Assembly: GCF_000003855.2 (NCBI RefSeq)
Contig: NW_003101658.1
Span: 465,897 to 529,896 of the forward strand
Direction of reading: 5' to 3'
Length of the DNA: 64,000 bases
DNA from: Blastomyces gilchristii SLH14081
Taxonomy: Eukaryota > Ascomycota > Eurotiomycetes > Onygenales > Ajellomycetaceae
A program made the translations under genes and the position numbers. Below, piece after piece: positions 13,278 through 24,403 of the stretch; positions within the stretch are counted from its first letter, which is position 1, and each line of letters begins with the position of its first letter. The notes beneath the pieces are model-generated. The model searched no databases. It saw only the letters and a program-made list of their open reading frames with translations, and had not been told where the DNA came from.

Positions 13278-13535
13278 TGTAAGAAATCTCACTTCTTACA
13301 GATTCTTTATCTCTATTTCTATCTCTTATATAATTAATAGAGTTAGCAGTTCTTGACTACACACAACTATATAGACTGAAGTTTATAAATACTATTCACA
13401 ACTCAGCTTAAATACTATTATACATTTGATCTCTATATTTTATCTTTCTACTATGAATACTTCTAGTAGTTAACAGTACATATCATGTCAAGCTGCAAAC
13501 ACCTGAATAATCGCCTGTAAGCACTTATTCTTACA
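13278..13535 (+). repeat. T1-A 3' LTR (258 bp)
   Basis: Starts TGTAAGAAAT and ends TTATTCTTACA. It is the reverse complement of the plus-strand copies at 20,365-20,622, 24,146-24,403 and 38,792-39,049; all four are exactly 258 bp. The following TTTAC (13,536-13,540) fits the target duplication in T1-C. Confidence 0.88.
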
Positions 13536-14028
13536 TTTACAGATTTCAATTCATATCATAATTTTATAAAGTACTGTGAGTAGTCTTCATCAGATTTCTC
13601 ATCTTTTTTTCTAATATTAATAATTACAGTTCAGATATTCTCTGTTCAGTTTATAAAGTTCTTCAATCTATTCTCTAGATAGATCTTAAGAATAGATCAG
13701 TAGAATCTCTTATAATTATTCTCTAGATAATTCAGTCAGTTCTTGACTTTAATATAGTTAAGATCTGTTATTATATAGATAACAGCTTCTTTATCTTTTA
13801 TATTATATAGTCAGACTTATAAGTCAATTTTAAATACAAACTTATAAAAGCTTTTATAGATTATAATTTAATAAATAATCTTAACTAATTATAGTTTAAG
13901 AAAGTTTCTTTTCAGTTTATAAGTATCTCTGAAGATTATATCTAAAGACTTAGTTTGAGAATGTTTACAGACAGTAAGTATTTCTTATAGAAAAATAACT
14001 TAATCTTATAAAAGATACTGTAAGAAGC

Positions 14029-14333
14029 CTACGCCGAATAGATCAGTATTATATTGATAGGTCTTATATAACAAAGATAAAAATGTTAAAGAAGGAAAAG
14101 AAAGAGAAAGTATGAGAATCAGTGATTAAAGTGAATATTTATACACATATGTGATGGTGTATGCAGTGGAGCTTCAGGGCGGAAGAATATACACATGTTC
14201 ATAGCAGCTGAGAATCAGTGATCAGAACATACATGTTTATGACAGCTTAGAATTGATGATCAGAAATGAGGCAGTAGAAATCTATAAAGTGTATAAAATA
14301 GTCTATATGATTGATCAGATGCAGTCTGCTACA
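14029..14333 (-). repeat. T2-1 3' LTR (305 bp)
   Basis: Matches 19,409-19,723, 20,794-21,103 and 41,215-41,524. The first bases keep CCTACGCCG, while the inner part has largely lost CC, GG and CG. Confidence 0.85.
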
Positions 14334-14369
14334 TTAGTTTCTCTCTTTCAGAAGCAGTTCTCATTAGTC

Positions 14370-17300
14370 AAGAACTGCTGTTTCAGATAATACAGAACTC
14401 AGAGTTCAGGTCAGTTGATCATAGCTAACTCATTTCACAACATATTATCAGTCACAGCTGTGTGATCTCTTATTGAGAATATCTTCAATCTCTCACTCAA
14501 GCTTATTATCTTCTTCTATGATTCCTGACAGCTGTCAGTTGAAAGTCAGTTAAGAAGGGAATGAGTCAGTGATAGTACAGCAGAGTAAGCTTGTGTAAAA
14601 GATATCATGAATTTCTGATGATGTGTCAAGACAGTAATTATAACTATCTAGAATCTCTATCACTTTATACTTGATATGACAGTAATTCAGTGTAAAAGAT
14701 GAATATGTGATTCATATATTCTTAAGATTCAATCACACTAAGTCTTCTATCATATACTGCTCAGCAGAATCTCAATGAATATTGATTTAATTCTCTTAAT
14801 CTTGTTTCACAGCTGTCATGAAGGCTTCTGCTCAGTTGTGAGTGTCTCAGAGCTTTATTACTATATTATCAGTGATCTGAATCAGACTACAGAGGTTCAG
14901 TGTGAACTGTGTAATCTCTAGAAGATCTAACATCTTCATGTAATAATCATATATAAGAAAGGACAGGCTTACATCTGTTGAAACAGCATCTCAATCATTG
15001 ATAGTGACCTCTGTATATAGAAGAAGATCATATCAATTATCTTATAAGTAATTACAGAACTTATAAAGATAATTCTTCACAGTCTGAATTATTCATTCTG
15101 ATACATTATCAGTCTCAGAGTGATAGACAGTTGACAGATAATATATAATCTTGAGAACTTGACAGATTCTTGTTCAGAAAGTACTCATGAATTAACAGTC
15201 TTAATCTGATACTATAGATCTCAGTAATTCATACATTCAATAGAACAGGCTCTGTAGAAAAGCTTCAGTGACTTGTTCAGTATTCATCTTATTACAAGAT
15301 TTCAATATTATATCTTTACTCAATTAATTTATAATGATCAGAATGTTTCTACAACTCTTACTCTTAGATAGATTGATAGTGAAGTTAATTACTACATCTT
15401 ATCAGATTCTATCAGAGATATTAAGTGATTTCAATAGATCTTTTCTACAGTTCTTTCATAGAATAATAGAAGAACAGTAATTACAGTTTCAGACAAAGTA
15501 TCTGATACTGTTTAATATCTCAGATCAGTAGAACTCTCAGAAGATTATTCTATACAGTTATTCACAGTCTGAATGATCAGTTATACATGAATTATATATC
15601 TCTTATATTATTCAAGTGTGTAAGAGTTCAGAGTGAGAGACTCAGTATTGTTCATAGAATCATAGAGTGTTATTATCATCAATTGAATATTCTGAGATAT
15701 CAGTTCTTATACATAGTTCTGAGGAAAATCAGAGTACTTCTTGATATACTGCTTTAGTAAGAGTCTGAAGAAGTTCATCAGTCTGAGCTGCTGTATATCA
15801 CAGTTCATTCAGTGTAGAAAAAGTGAAGATATCAATATCAGTATCAGTTCAGAGAGAGAGTGTTCTAATCAGAGAAGTATGTATAGTGTTATAAGTTATT
15901 CTATCTTAATCAATCAATATCTTCAGATCTAAGAGCTGATGTTCTTAGTTCATTCAATATATATCTGTCACATTGAACAGCATATCTTATTCTTGTTATG
16001 AGAGAATATCTATCATTGAGTTCTGACTGCTAGAGTGATAGTGTATTGTAAAATGAAAGTGACTTAGAAATTCAGATCATTATATCTGTTATTCAGTGAG
16101 TTTACAGATAATAGTAAAGTACTTGAAATTCTTATAATCTGTGATTATCTCAAATTTGAAGATGCTTCAGAGTTCAAAGTCTTATTCTTCTAGACAGTGT
16201 ATAATTATAAGAAGTTTCTTATCATAGATCTCATAATTGCATTCAGTGAGACTCAGTTTCTTAGATATGAAGATACATGATTGTAGAACATTTTCATCAT
16301 TATATTATAATATTACTTCTTCTATTATATAGTCAGAGAAATCAGCTTCAATAACTGTTTTATAATCAGAGTTAAATATTATTAGCAGAGAAGTATTAAT
16401 GAATATCTTCTTTATCTGTATAAATACAGCTTCAGTGTCTGCTGATCACTGAAATACTGAGTTCTTCTTAATAAGTTCTGTAAGTGATCTCATAATATCT
16501 GAGAAGTTTCATATAAATCACTGATAGAAGTTAGTAAATCTGATAAAGCTTTATACATTTTTCACAGTATACAGAGCTTCTCATTCAAGAATAACAGAGA
16601 CTTTCTCAGAATTCATTCAAATTCTCTTACTAGCTTCTATAATAAAACTCAGATATTTAATACTCTTGACTTCAAAATCACACTTATCAATATCTATCAG
16701 TAGTTCTACTTCTCATAGCTGTTGTAATATCTTTTACACATGTTCTTGATATTCTTTTCTGAATTCATCAGTGAAGATGAGAATTTTATCAAGATATATA
16801 GATGTAAATTCATCAAGAAAATCTCAGAGTACTCAGTTGATATACTTCTGAAATGTACTGAGAATGTTAGTCAGTTCAAAGAGTGTGACTACTCATTTAA
16901 AGAGATCATATTATATTTGAAATGCTGTAAGTCACTCATTTTCTTTGATAATGCAGATTTTATAAAATACAGTGATGATATCTAACTTTGTAAATCATTG
17001 AGCTTGTTCAATACAAGCTAGAGTTTCATTAATAAGAGATAAAGAATAATGATTCTTCTTTATTAATCTATTCAATTCTTGATAATTTATACAGAATCAG
17101 AGTTCTTTATCTGATTTCTTTGCAAAGAGAATAGAGGCTGCAGCAGAAGAGTTACTAATATATATAAATTCTTTATTCAACAGATCATTAAGTATCTTTC
17201 AAAGAAGAAGAAGTTCATCTCAGAATATATTATAAAGAGAGTCTTATAATGATTTAGAGTTCTTACTATTCTTCTTTTTTAACTTGATACTGTGATCTAC

Positions 17301-19300
17301 TTCTGAATCTCATAAGAGAGATAGATTTATAGTATTATTATCTTATCAGAAGACATCTAGATATTCATGATATTATTAAGAGAGTTTTATATGAGAATCT
17401 GTTATTATAATACAGAATAACTTTTCTAGAGTCTTTTTAATATCAGTCAAACTGATAGAATAGATTGATATATGATTCTGCTATTAGTAATTCTTTCAGT
17501 GACTTCTTTTTCTGAGCATTTCATAGATGTTGACAGAGATCTGTGTCAGATTCATAGTCTTGTGAATATCATTCTCATGAATTCTATCATTATTAGAGAA
17601 TATTAAACTTCTGTTTCAAGTGTTCAATAAGATGTCTTATTCAGATAGTCAGATAAGTTCTAACATAAGATTATAATCAAGATTATTAACTTTATATGCA
17701 TAGATATCTTTATACTGATGTTCTCTGACATCTATATTTAGTTTCATCATGTAATGAGTGCAAATATCTTTTGAATTATTGAATTCTGCAAGAAGTCAGA
17801 GTTTTAATAAGAGAATACACTGAAGATTATAATATCTTATAACTGAAGATTTAATCATTACATAGTGACATAGACCGCTGTCTATTATAACTTTCATATT
17901 ATATATATTATTAATCACAGTAGATACAAGAATTGTATTCATTATCATTTTCTCTTCAAATTGTTATCATCTGATCTCTTCAAGCTTCTGTTTATAAATT
18001 TGAACAGAAGTTAATCTTTTCTCTGTTTCACTGAGATATTCTTATAATTATCTTCTGAATCTTTATTCACTGCAATGTGATTAATATGAACAGATGCTGA
18101 TTCATTCTTTAAATGAGAAGACACTGATCTTTTTCTTAATTGAGAAGACACATAGATTAATTAATAGTTGAAAGTAATGTGTTCTAATCAGTTACAGTTA
18201 ATGTATACTTCATATTAACATTAATCAGTGACTTCTTCAGAAGTGATCTCAGAAACTCAGAAGTCTGTTCAAATGATAAAAACTCTTGCTTATATATAGA
18301 CATTTGAATCTATTCAGTTCATGACATCTGTATTATTACTGTTACTCCTCTTCAGTGTGAGTGTATAAGTAGCTGAGATATAACATCTTCTGTCACTGTT
18401 CTGTATACTCTTGAGCTTGATAAGACAGTTATTCAATGTCTGAAGCTGTGTGCAGAAGCCTTCATAAGTTAAGTCTTTATTTACACTTATAAGAGTCTGT
18501 AAGAGTTCAAAAGTTAATGTCTTCTTAAGTATACTAATCTTTATTCAATTCTCTCAAGATTAATCACCTGCTTCTAAGATCTTGATGTTGAAGTCAGAGA
18601 TAAATATTGTAAGAGAAATATTTCTCTGTCAGATACTCTGTAATCAATCTAATATCTTCTATTATATGACAGTGTCTTGAAACAGAATATCAAGATATTT
18701 CATAATATTATCAGATATTCACAACACTGATTCACATGCTTTTATTCATGAATAAAGCTTCTGTTTCATGTGATTCTTCAATTATTCATTGATATATTAA
18801 TCTTGATTAATTAGTGAACTGATAGCATCTTTATCTACACTCAGTTTCATGAGCATTTCCATTCTTCATGATGAGTAGAGAGTGAGATTGAAAGTATTGA
18901 AATATACAGAAGCATCTAAGTGTTTTTTCAGCACTTTTGTATTTAATTCTGTAGATGTTGAAATTGCATGAGTTTCTTGTTATGATAATTATTAAATCTC
19001 TTTATATTAATATTATTAAGTTGCATGCATATCAGCTATTTATTATTATTATAGTTTCAATATTACTTGAAGTCACTATAGCACTGTGTCTATGCTTGTA
19101 TTTAGAGATTCTCTTATATTATTATTAGACATGATTATATCATTTATCAGATATGTGATATCTGTGAAATCTGAAGAAGTGTAATTGTATGAATATCTCA
19201 TATATCTAAGTATCAGAACTCTCAGATCTTTCACTGACATTCTCTTTATAAGATCTTATTACAGAGTCAGAATGACTGATGAGCAAGCTTCTATCTGAGA
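14370..19300 (-). pseudogene. T2-1 gag-pol relic with chromodomain-like tail
   Basis: Minus-strand polyprotein relic. The RT/RNase H region lies opposite 16,100-17,200 and is homologous to the better-preserved stretch in T2-2 (22,850-23,980). The tail just inside the 3' LTR reads as a degenerate chromodomain (EIEDILNKR, then YVVK, then TLSSVLSETA), with stops at positions where chromodomains have Trp. No long open frame remains. Confidence 0.65.
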
Positions 19301-19408
19301 ACTTAATATTCACTTAACTGTGTTTCTCTTTCTTACACATTGTTATGTGTTCAGATATCTCTTAATGAATAATTATTTCTAATGAGAAGATGATGAATGT
19401 TTTTATAG

Positions 19409-19723
19409 TGTAAGAGGTCTACACTGAATAAATCAGTATTATATTAATAGGTCTTATATAACAAAGATAAAAATGTTAAAGAAGAAAAAGAAAGAGAAAG
19501 TAAGAGAATCAGTGATTGAAGTGAATATTTATACACATATGTGATGATGTACATGGTGGAGCTTCAGGGCGGAAGAAGATACGCGCGTTCATAGTGGCCG
19601 AGAATTGGCAATCGGAACATACATGTTCGTGGCAGCCGAGGATCAGCGATCGGGAATGAGGTGGTAGGAATCTATGAAGTGTACGGAATAGTCTATATAA
19701 TTGATCAGACGCAGCTCATCACA
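19409..19723 (-). repeat. T2-1 5' LTR (315 bp), outer half little mutated
   Basis: The right half retains many CG, GG and CC sites (GGGCGGAAGAAGATACGCGC, GTGGCCGAGAATTGGC, GATCGGGAATGAGGTGG) that the other LTR of the same element has lost. The two LTRs were identical at insertion, so the difference records unequal mutation. Confidence 0.85.
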
Positions 19724-19923
19724 GATACTTAAGAATATTCTTCACTGAGATTAATTTATTTATAAATTCAGAGAATTTCTCTGTTATAGATACAGAGAAT
19801 GATATTCTATAAGTAATTAATAAGTTCTCTGAAACTTCTTTTATAAGAGTTATTTATAATTCAGATGACTGCTTCTGAGTATCTGCAGTAAAGTTTATAG
19901 AGATTAAAGTATATAAGTTTCTG

Positions 19924-19926
<3 letters not shown>

Positions 19927-19954
<28 letters not shown>

Positions 19955-20306
19955 TTCCATTATACTCATATGCAAGCGGAGCTTATGATGAGTCCTTGCG
20001 TGATGTTAAATACAGGTCAAGTGTTGGTTATACAGGAGGAAATACAGGTGTTGAGACCACGCCAAGATAACAAGAACATAGGAAAATACAAAGGAGTGAC
20101 AATTAGATACATGCGATAATAACTTCCCAGCCCAGGAACATAGAGTGATTCATTGGAGCGATTTGTACACCTCTGTATTTATTAGAAACCTGAGGTGCTT
20201 GAGTTCTGGATTTAATGTATCCCCTGCGGGTTTCGAACCCACGCGCCTTGGTTTCCCACGCCAAGGCGCTACCGGGTGGCCGCATTAACCATTCGGCCAC
20301 CGGGGC
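19927..20306 (-). mobile_element. tRNA-derived SINE, 380 bp
   Basis: Unmutated, GC-balanced insert in AT-rich T1-C, flanked by a 15-bp target duplication TATAAGTTTCTGATT (19,912-19,926 and 20,307-20,321). On the minus strand it starts with a tRNA-like head, GCCCCGGTGGCCGAATGG. The head contains a perfect pol III A box (TGGCCGAATGG, 20,289-20,299) and a perfect B box (GGTTCGAAACC, 20,229-20,239). The GCGCCTTGG...CCAAGGCGC hairpin between the boxes suggests a class-II-type tRNA ancestor, but the head does not fold into a normal acceptor stem, so it is not a working tRNA gene. A tRNA-unrelated body follows, then a 3' tail of about nine ATA/AAT repeats (19,927-19,953). It has no coding capacity and would depend on a LINE reverse transcriptase. 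Confidence 0.9.
20229..20299 (-). promoter_or_regulatory. Internal RNA polymerase III promoter (A and B boxes) of the SINE
   Basis: A box at 20,289-20,299 fits TRGYNNANNNG at every position, and B box at 20,229-20,239 fits GGTTCGANNCC at every position. There are 49 bases between them. Confidence 0.85.
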
Positions 20307-20364
20307 TATAAGTTTCTGATTCTTTCAGTTATAATAGACAGTTACTGACTGATAGAGTTTGAAA

Positions 20365-20622
20365 TGTAAGAATAAGTGCTTACAGATGATTATTCAGATG
20401 TTTACAGCTTGATATAATATATACTATTAACTACTAGAAGTATTCATAATAGAAAGATAAAATATAGAAATTAAATATATAATAGTATTCAAGCTGAGTT
20501 ATGAATAGTATTCACAAACTTCAATCTATATAGTTATGTGTAGTTAAGAGCTGCTAACTCTATTGATTACATGAGAGATAGAAATAGAGGTAAAGAATTC
20601 GCGAGAAGCGGAATTTCTTACA
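20365..20622 (-). repeat. T1-C 5' LTR (258 bp)
   Basis: TGTAAGAATAAG ... TTTCTTACA, same length as the other T1 LTRs. The outer end keeps TTCGCGAGAAGCGG. Confidence 0.88.
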
Positions 20623-20793
20623 TTATTGAGAAATTTTGAATCAAAGATATATGTTAGAAATGCTAATTTCTTATCAGAGGTATTGAATTTCATTAATCTG
20701 AATAATCAGTCTACTCTAAGAAAAGAGATCTGATTGTTATAAGTTTGAGAAGAAGATATTAAGTTGTTATATTATTAAGTTTATAATTGTATT
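20623..20793. other. Short AT-rich spacer between T1-C and T2-2
   Basis: 171 bp with almost no CC or CG. No motif or repeat match that I can see. Probably remnant host DNA or an older repeat into which T2-2 inserted (its duplication GTATT is at 20,789-20,793). Confidence 0.5.
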
Positions 20794-21103
20794 TATAAGA
20801 GGCCTATGCTGAATAGATCAGTATGATATTAATAAGTCTTATATAACAAAGAGAAAAACATTAGAGAAGGAAAAGAAAGAGAAAGTATGAGAATCAGTAA
20901 TTAAAGTGAATATTTATACACATATGTGATGATGTATGCAGTGAGACTTCAGAGCAGAAGAATCTATACATGTTTATAACAGCTGAGAATCAGTAATTAA
21001 GAATGACTGAGAATCAGAGTGTATGTGTTTGAGAATGAAGTGATTGAAATCTGTGAAGTGTAATGAAATAGTCTATATAATTGATTGAGCACAGCCTGTT
21101 ACA
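20794..21103 (-). repeat. T2-2 3' LTR (310 bp)
   Basis: Starts TATAAGAGG (TG end mutated to TA) and ends GTTACA. Strongly mutated compared with its partner at 41,215-41,524. Confidence 0.85.
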
Positions 21104-21119
21104 TTAGTTTCTCTCTTTC

Positions 21120-23980
21120 AGAAGCAGTTTTCATCAGTCAAGAGCTGCTGTTTCAGATAATACAGAACTCAGAGTTCAGATCAGTTAATTATAGTTAATC
21201 TATTTCACAAGATATTGTCAGCTGCAGCTGCAGAGTCTCTCATTGAGAATATTCTCAATCTCTCACTCAAGCTTATTATCTTCTTCTATGATGCCTAGTG
21301 ACTGTCAGTCAGAAGTCAGTTGAGAAGAAAATAAGTCAGTGATAGTATAGCAAAGCAAGCTTGTGTGAAAGACATTATAAATCTCTGATAATGTGTTAAG
21401 ATAGTAGTTGTAACTATCTAGAACTTCTATCACTTTATACTTGATATAACAGTAATTCAGTGTATGAGATGAATATGTGATTCATATATTCTTAAGATTT
21501 AATCATATCAAGTCTTCTATCTTATATTATTCAGTGAGATCTTGATAAACATTGATTTAATTCTCTTAATCTTATTTCACAGTTGTCATGAAGACCTCTG
21601 CAGTCATGAGCATCTCAGAGCTTTGTTACTATATTATTAATGATCTGAATCAGACTGCAGAGATTCAGTGTGAAGTATATAATCTCTAGAAGATTCAACA
21701 CTTTTATATAATAATTATGTATAAGAAAGAACAGGCTTACACCTGTTAAAACAGCATCTTATTCATTGATAGCAATCTCTATATATAGAAGCAGATCATA
21801 TCAATTATCTTATAAGTAATTACAGAACTTATAGAGATAATTCTTTACAGTCTGAATTATCTATTCTGACATATTATCAGTCTCAGAGTGATAGACAGTT
21901 GATAGATAATATATAATCTTAAGAACTTGACAGATTCTTATTCAGAGAGTACTTATAAATTAATAACTCTGATCTGATACTATGAATCTCAGTAATTCAT
22001 GTATCTGATAGAACAGACTCTGTAGAAAAGCTTCAGTGACTTATTCAGTATTTATCTTATTATAAGATTTCAATATTACATTCTTACTCAATTAATTCAT
22101 AATGATCAGAATGTTTCTATAATTCTTACTCTTAGAAAGATTAATAGTGAAGTTAATTATCACATCTTATCAGATTCTATTAGAGATATTGAGTAATTTC
22201 AGTAGATTTTTTCTACAGTTCTTTCACAAGATAATAGAAGAATAATAGTTGCAGTTTCAAATGAAACATCTGATACTGTTTAATATCTCAGATCAGTAGA
22301 ACTCTTGAGAGATTATTTAATACAATTATTTACAATCTGAGTGACTGATTATATACAAATCATGCATCTCTTATATTATCTGAGTGTGTAAGAGTTCAGA
22401 ATAAGAAACTCAATGTCATTTACAAAACTATAGAGTATTATTATCATTAATTGAGTATTCTGAGATATCAGTTCTTATATGTAGTTCTGAAGAGAATCAG
22501 AGTGCTTCTTAATATACTGCTTCAGTGAGTACTTGAAGAAGTTCATCAGTTTGAGCTGTTACATGTCATAATTCATTCAGTGTAGATTTGAGAGAAGTTA
22601 AGATATTAATGTTAGTATCAGTGTTGATATTGATGACAGTTCAGAGAGAGAGTGTTCTAATCAGAGAAGTATGTATAGTGTCATAAGCTGTTTCATCTTG
22701 ACTAACTAATATCTTCAGATTCAAGAGTCAGTGCTCTCAGTTAATTCAGTGAGTATTTATTATATTAAATGATATATCTTGCTCTTATTATGAAAGAGCA
22801 TCTGTTATTGAGTTCTGACTGTCAGAATGATAGTGTATTGTAAAATGAAAGCAGTTTAAGAACTCAGATCATTGTATCTATTATTCAGTGAGTTTATAAA
22901 TAGTTGTGAAGTGCTTAAGATTCTTATAATCTGTGATTATCTCAAATTCAGAGATACTTTGAAGTTATAAAGTCTTATTTTTCTAGACAGTATACAATTG
23001 TGAGAAGTTTCTTATCATAGATCTCATAGTTGTATTCAGCAGAACTCAGTTTCTTAGACATGAAGATATATAATTATAAGATATCTTTATCATTATATTG
23101 TAATATAGCTTCTTCTATGATATAGTCAGAGAAATCAGCTTCAATAACTGTCTTGTAATCAGAATTGAATATTATTAGTAGAGAGATATTAATGAATATC
23201 TTCTTCATTCATATAAATGCAGCTTCAGTATCTGCTGATCATTGAAATACTGAGTCTTTCTTAGTGAGTTCTGTAAGTGATCTTATAATATCTAAGAAGT
23301 TTCATATAAATCACTGATAGAAGTTAGTAAATTCAATGAAGCTTTGTACATCTTTCACAGTACACAGAGTCTCTCATTCAAGAATAGCAGAGACTTTCTC
23401 AGAATTCATTCAGATTCTCTTATCAGTGTCTATGATAAAGTCTAGATATTTTATACTTTTAATCTTAAAATCATACTTGTCTATGTCTATTGACAGTTCT
23501 GCTTTCTGTAGTCATTGTAATATCTTTTACACATATTCTTGATATTCTTTTCTGAATTCATCAGTGAAGATGAGAATGTTATCAAGATATGCAGATATAA
23601 ATTTATTAAGAAAGTCTCAGAGTGCTCAGTTGATATACTTCTGAAATATACTGAGAGTATTAGTCAGTTCAAAGAGTGTGACTACTCATTCAAAGAGATT
23701 ATATTATGTTCAGAATGTTATAAGTCACTCATCTTCTTCAGTGATACAGATCTTATGAAACATAGTAATAATATCTAACTTTATAAATTATTGAGCTTGT
23801 CTGATATAAGCTAGAGTTTTATTGATAAGAGATAAAGAATAACAGTTCTTCTTTATTAATCTATTCAATTCACAATAATTCACACAGAACTGAAGTTCTT
23901 CATCTGATTTCTTTATAAAGAGAATAGAGACTGTAGCAGAAGAGTTACTAATATATATAAATTCTTTATTCAACAGATTA
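21120..23980 (-). pseudogene. T2-2 pol relic: RT, RNase H, integrase, chromodomain-like tail
   Basis: The best-preserved T2 coding part. The open piece 23,973-23,788 reads as the RT fingers (SILFIKKSDEELQFCVNY, then NRLIKKNCYSLSLI). Further along the minus strand comes YLDNILIF at about 23,600 (YLDD box with one Asp changed), then RNase H-like sequence to about 22,900. Integrase motifs lie about 22,250-21,750 (a TVYHSETDN stretch matching the family's AYHPETDGQTE block). A chromodomain-like tail (EIENILNERL, then QYLVK) sits at about 21,270-21,150. Stops fall largely at former Trp positions. Confidence 0.75.
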
Positions 23981-24145
23981 TTGAGTATCTTTCAAAGAAG
24001 AAGAAGTTCATCTCAGAACATATTATAAAGAGAGTTTCATAATAATTCAGAGTTCTTATTATTTCTCTTTTTCAACTTGATACTGTGATTCACTTCTAAA
24101 TCTCATAAGAGAGATAGATTTGTAATATTATTATCTTGTCAGAAG

Positions 24146-24403
24146 TGTAAGAATAAGTGCTCGCAGGCGATTATTTAAGTGTTTGCAGCTTGGCGTGATA
24201 TGTACTGTTAACTACTAGAAGTATTCATGATAGAAAGATAAAATGTAGAGATTAAATATATAATAGCATTCAAGCTGAGTTATGAATAGTATTTGTAAAC
24301 TTCAGTCTATATAGTTGTGTGTAGTCAAGAGCCACTAACTCTATTGATTACATAAGAGATAGAAATAGAGATAAAGAATCTGTGAGAAGTGAGATTTCTT
24401 ACA
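24146..24403 (-). repeat. T1-B 3' LTR (258 bp)
   Basis: TGTAAGAATAAG ... TTTCTTACA. The outer 50 bases keep CTCGCAGGCG and TTGGCGTG, while the inner part is mutated. Confidence 0.88.

Larger units (their letters stand above)
1..13535 (+). mobile_element. T1-A: Ty3/Gypsy chromovirus, 5' end outside window, split by T3-A
   Basis: LTR retrotransposon in plus coding orientation, inferred from pol relics at 1-3,640 and a 258-bp 3' LTR at 13,278-13,535. Its 5' LTR and gag lie left of the window. T3-A (3,714-11,489) interrupts it and is flanked by the 5-bp duplication AAACT (3,709-3,713 and 11,490-11,494). Sequence on either side of T3-A joins collinearly with the undisturbed part of T1-B around 26,208. 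At its right end the LTR abuts TTTAC inside T1-C, so T1-A inserted into an older copy of its own family in opposite orientation. The whole element is AT-rich and full of in-frame stops, so it is not autonomous. Confidence 0.85.
14029..19723 (-). mobile_element. T2-1: full-length Ty3/Gypsy element (5.7 kb)
   Basis: Complete element with LTRs 14,029-14,333 (305 bp) and 19,409-19,723 (315 bp), starting TGTAAGA and ending (C/T)ACA, and target duplication GATAC at 14,024-14,028 and 19,724-19,728. Coding strand is minus: gag about 19,300-17,900, RT/RNase H about 17,200-16,050, integrase about 15,900-15,000, and a chromodomain-like tail near 14,500-14,370. T2-2 shows the same order and better-preserved motifs. 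Heavily mutated. Confidence 0.88.
13536..20622 (-). mobile_element. T1-C: 5' part of an older T1 copy (LTR plus gag), split by T2-1 and a SINE
   Basis: In minus orientation the 5' LTR is 20,365-20,622 and the internal sequence runs to 13,536, where T1-A interrupts it. The internal DNA (13,536-14,028 joined to 19,724-19,926 and 20,307-20,364) matches T1-B at 30,437-31,079 and 38,709-38,791. The remainder of T1-C must lie left of the window beyond T1-A. It carries the beginning of a gag relic only. Confidence 0.8.

Noticed and set aside
16740..16985. 81-codon plus-strand frame, repeated at 23,539-23,778
   Set aside because: Antisense of the T2 reverse transcriptase; not an independent gene.
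20103..20300. 65-codon minus-strand open frame beginning MAEWLMRPPGSALAWE
   Set aside because: It is a translation of the SINE's tRNA-like head and body.
20218..20306. Functional tRNA gene on the minus strand (A and B boxes present)
   Set aside because: The head does not form a proper acceptor stem, and it is followed by a tRNA-unrelated body, an AAT-type tail and a 15-bp target duplication, so it is the head of a SINE.
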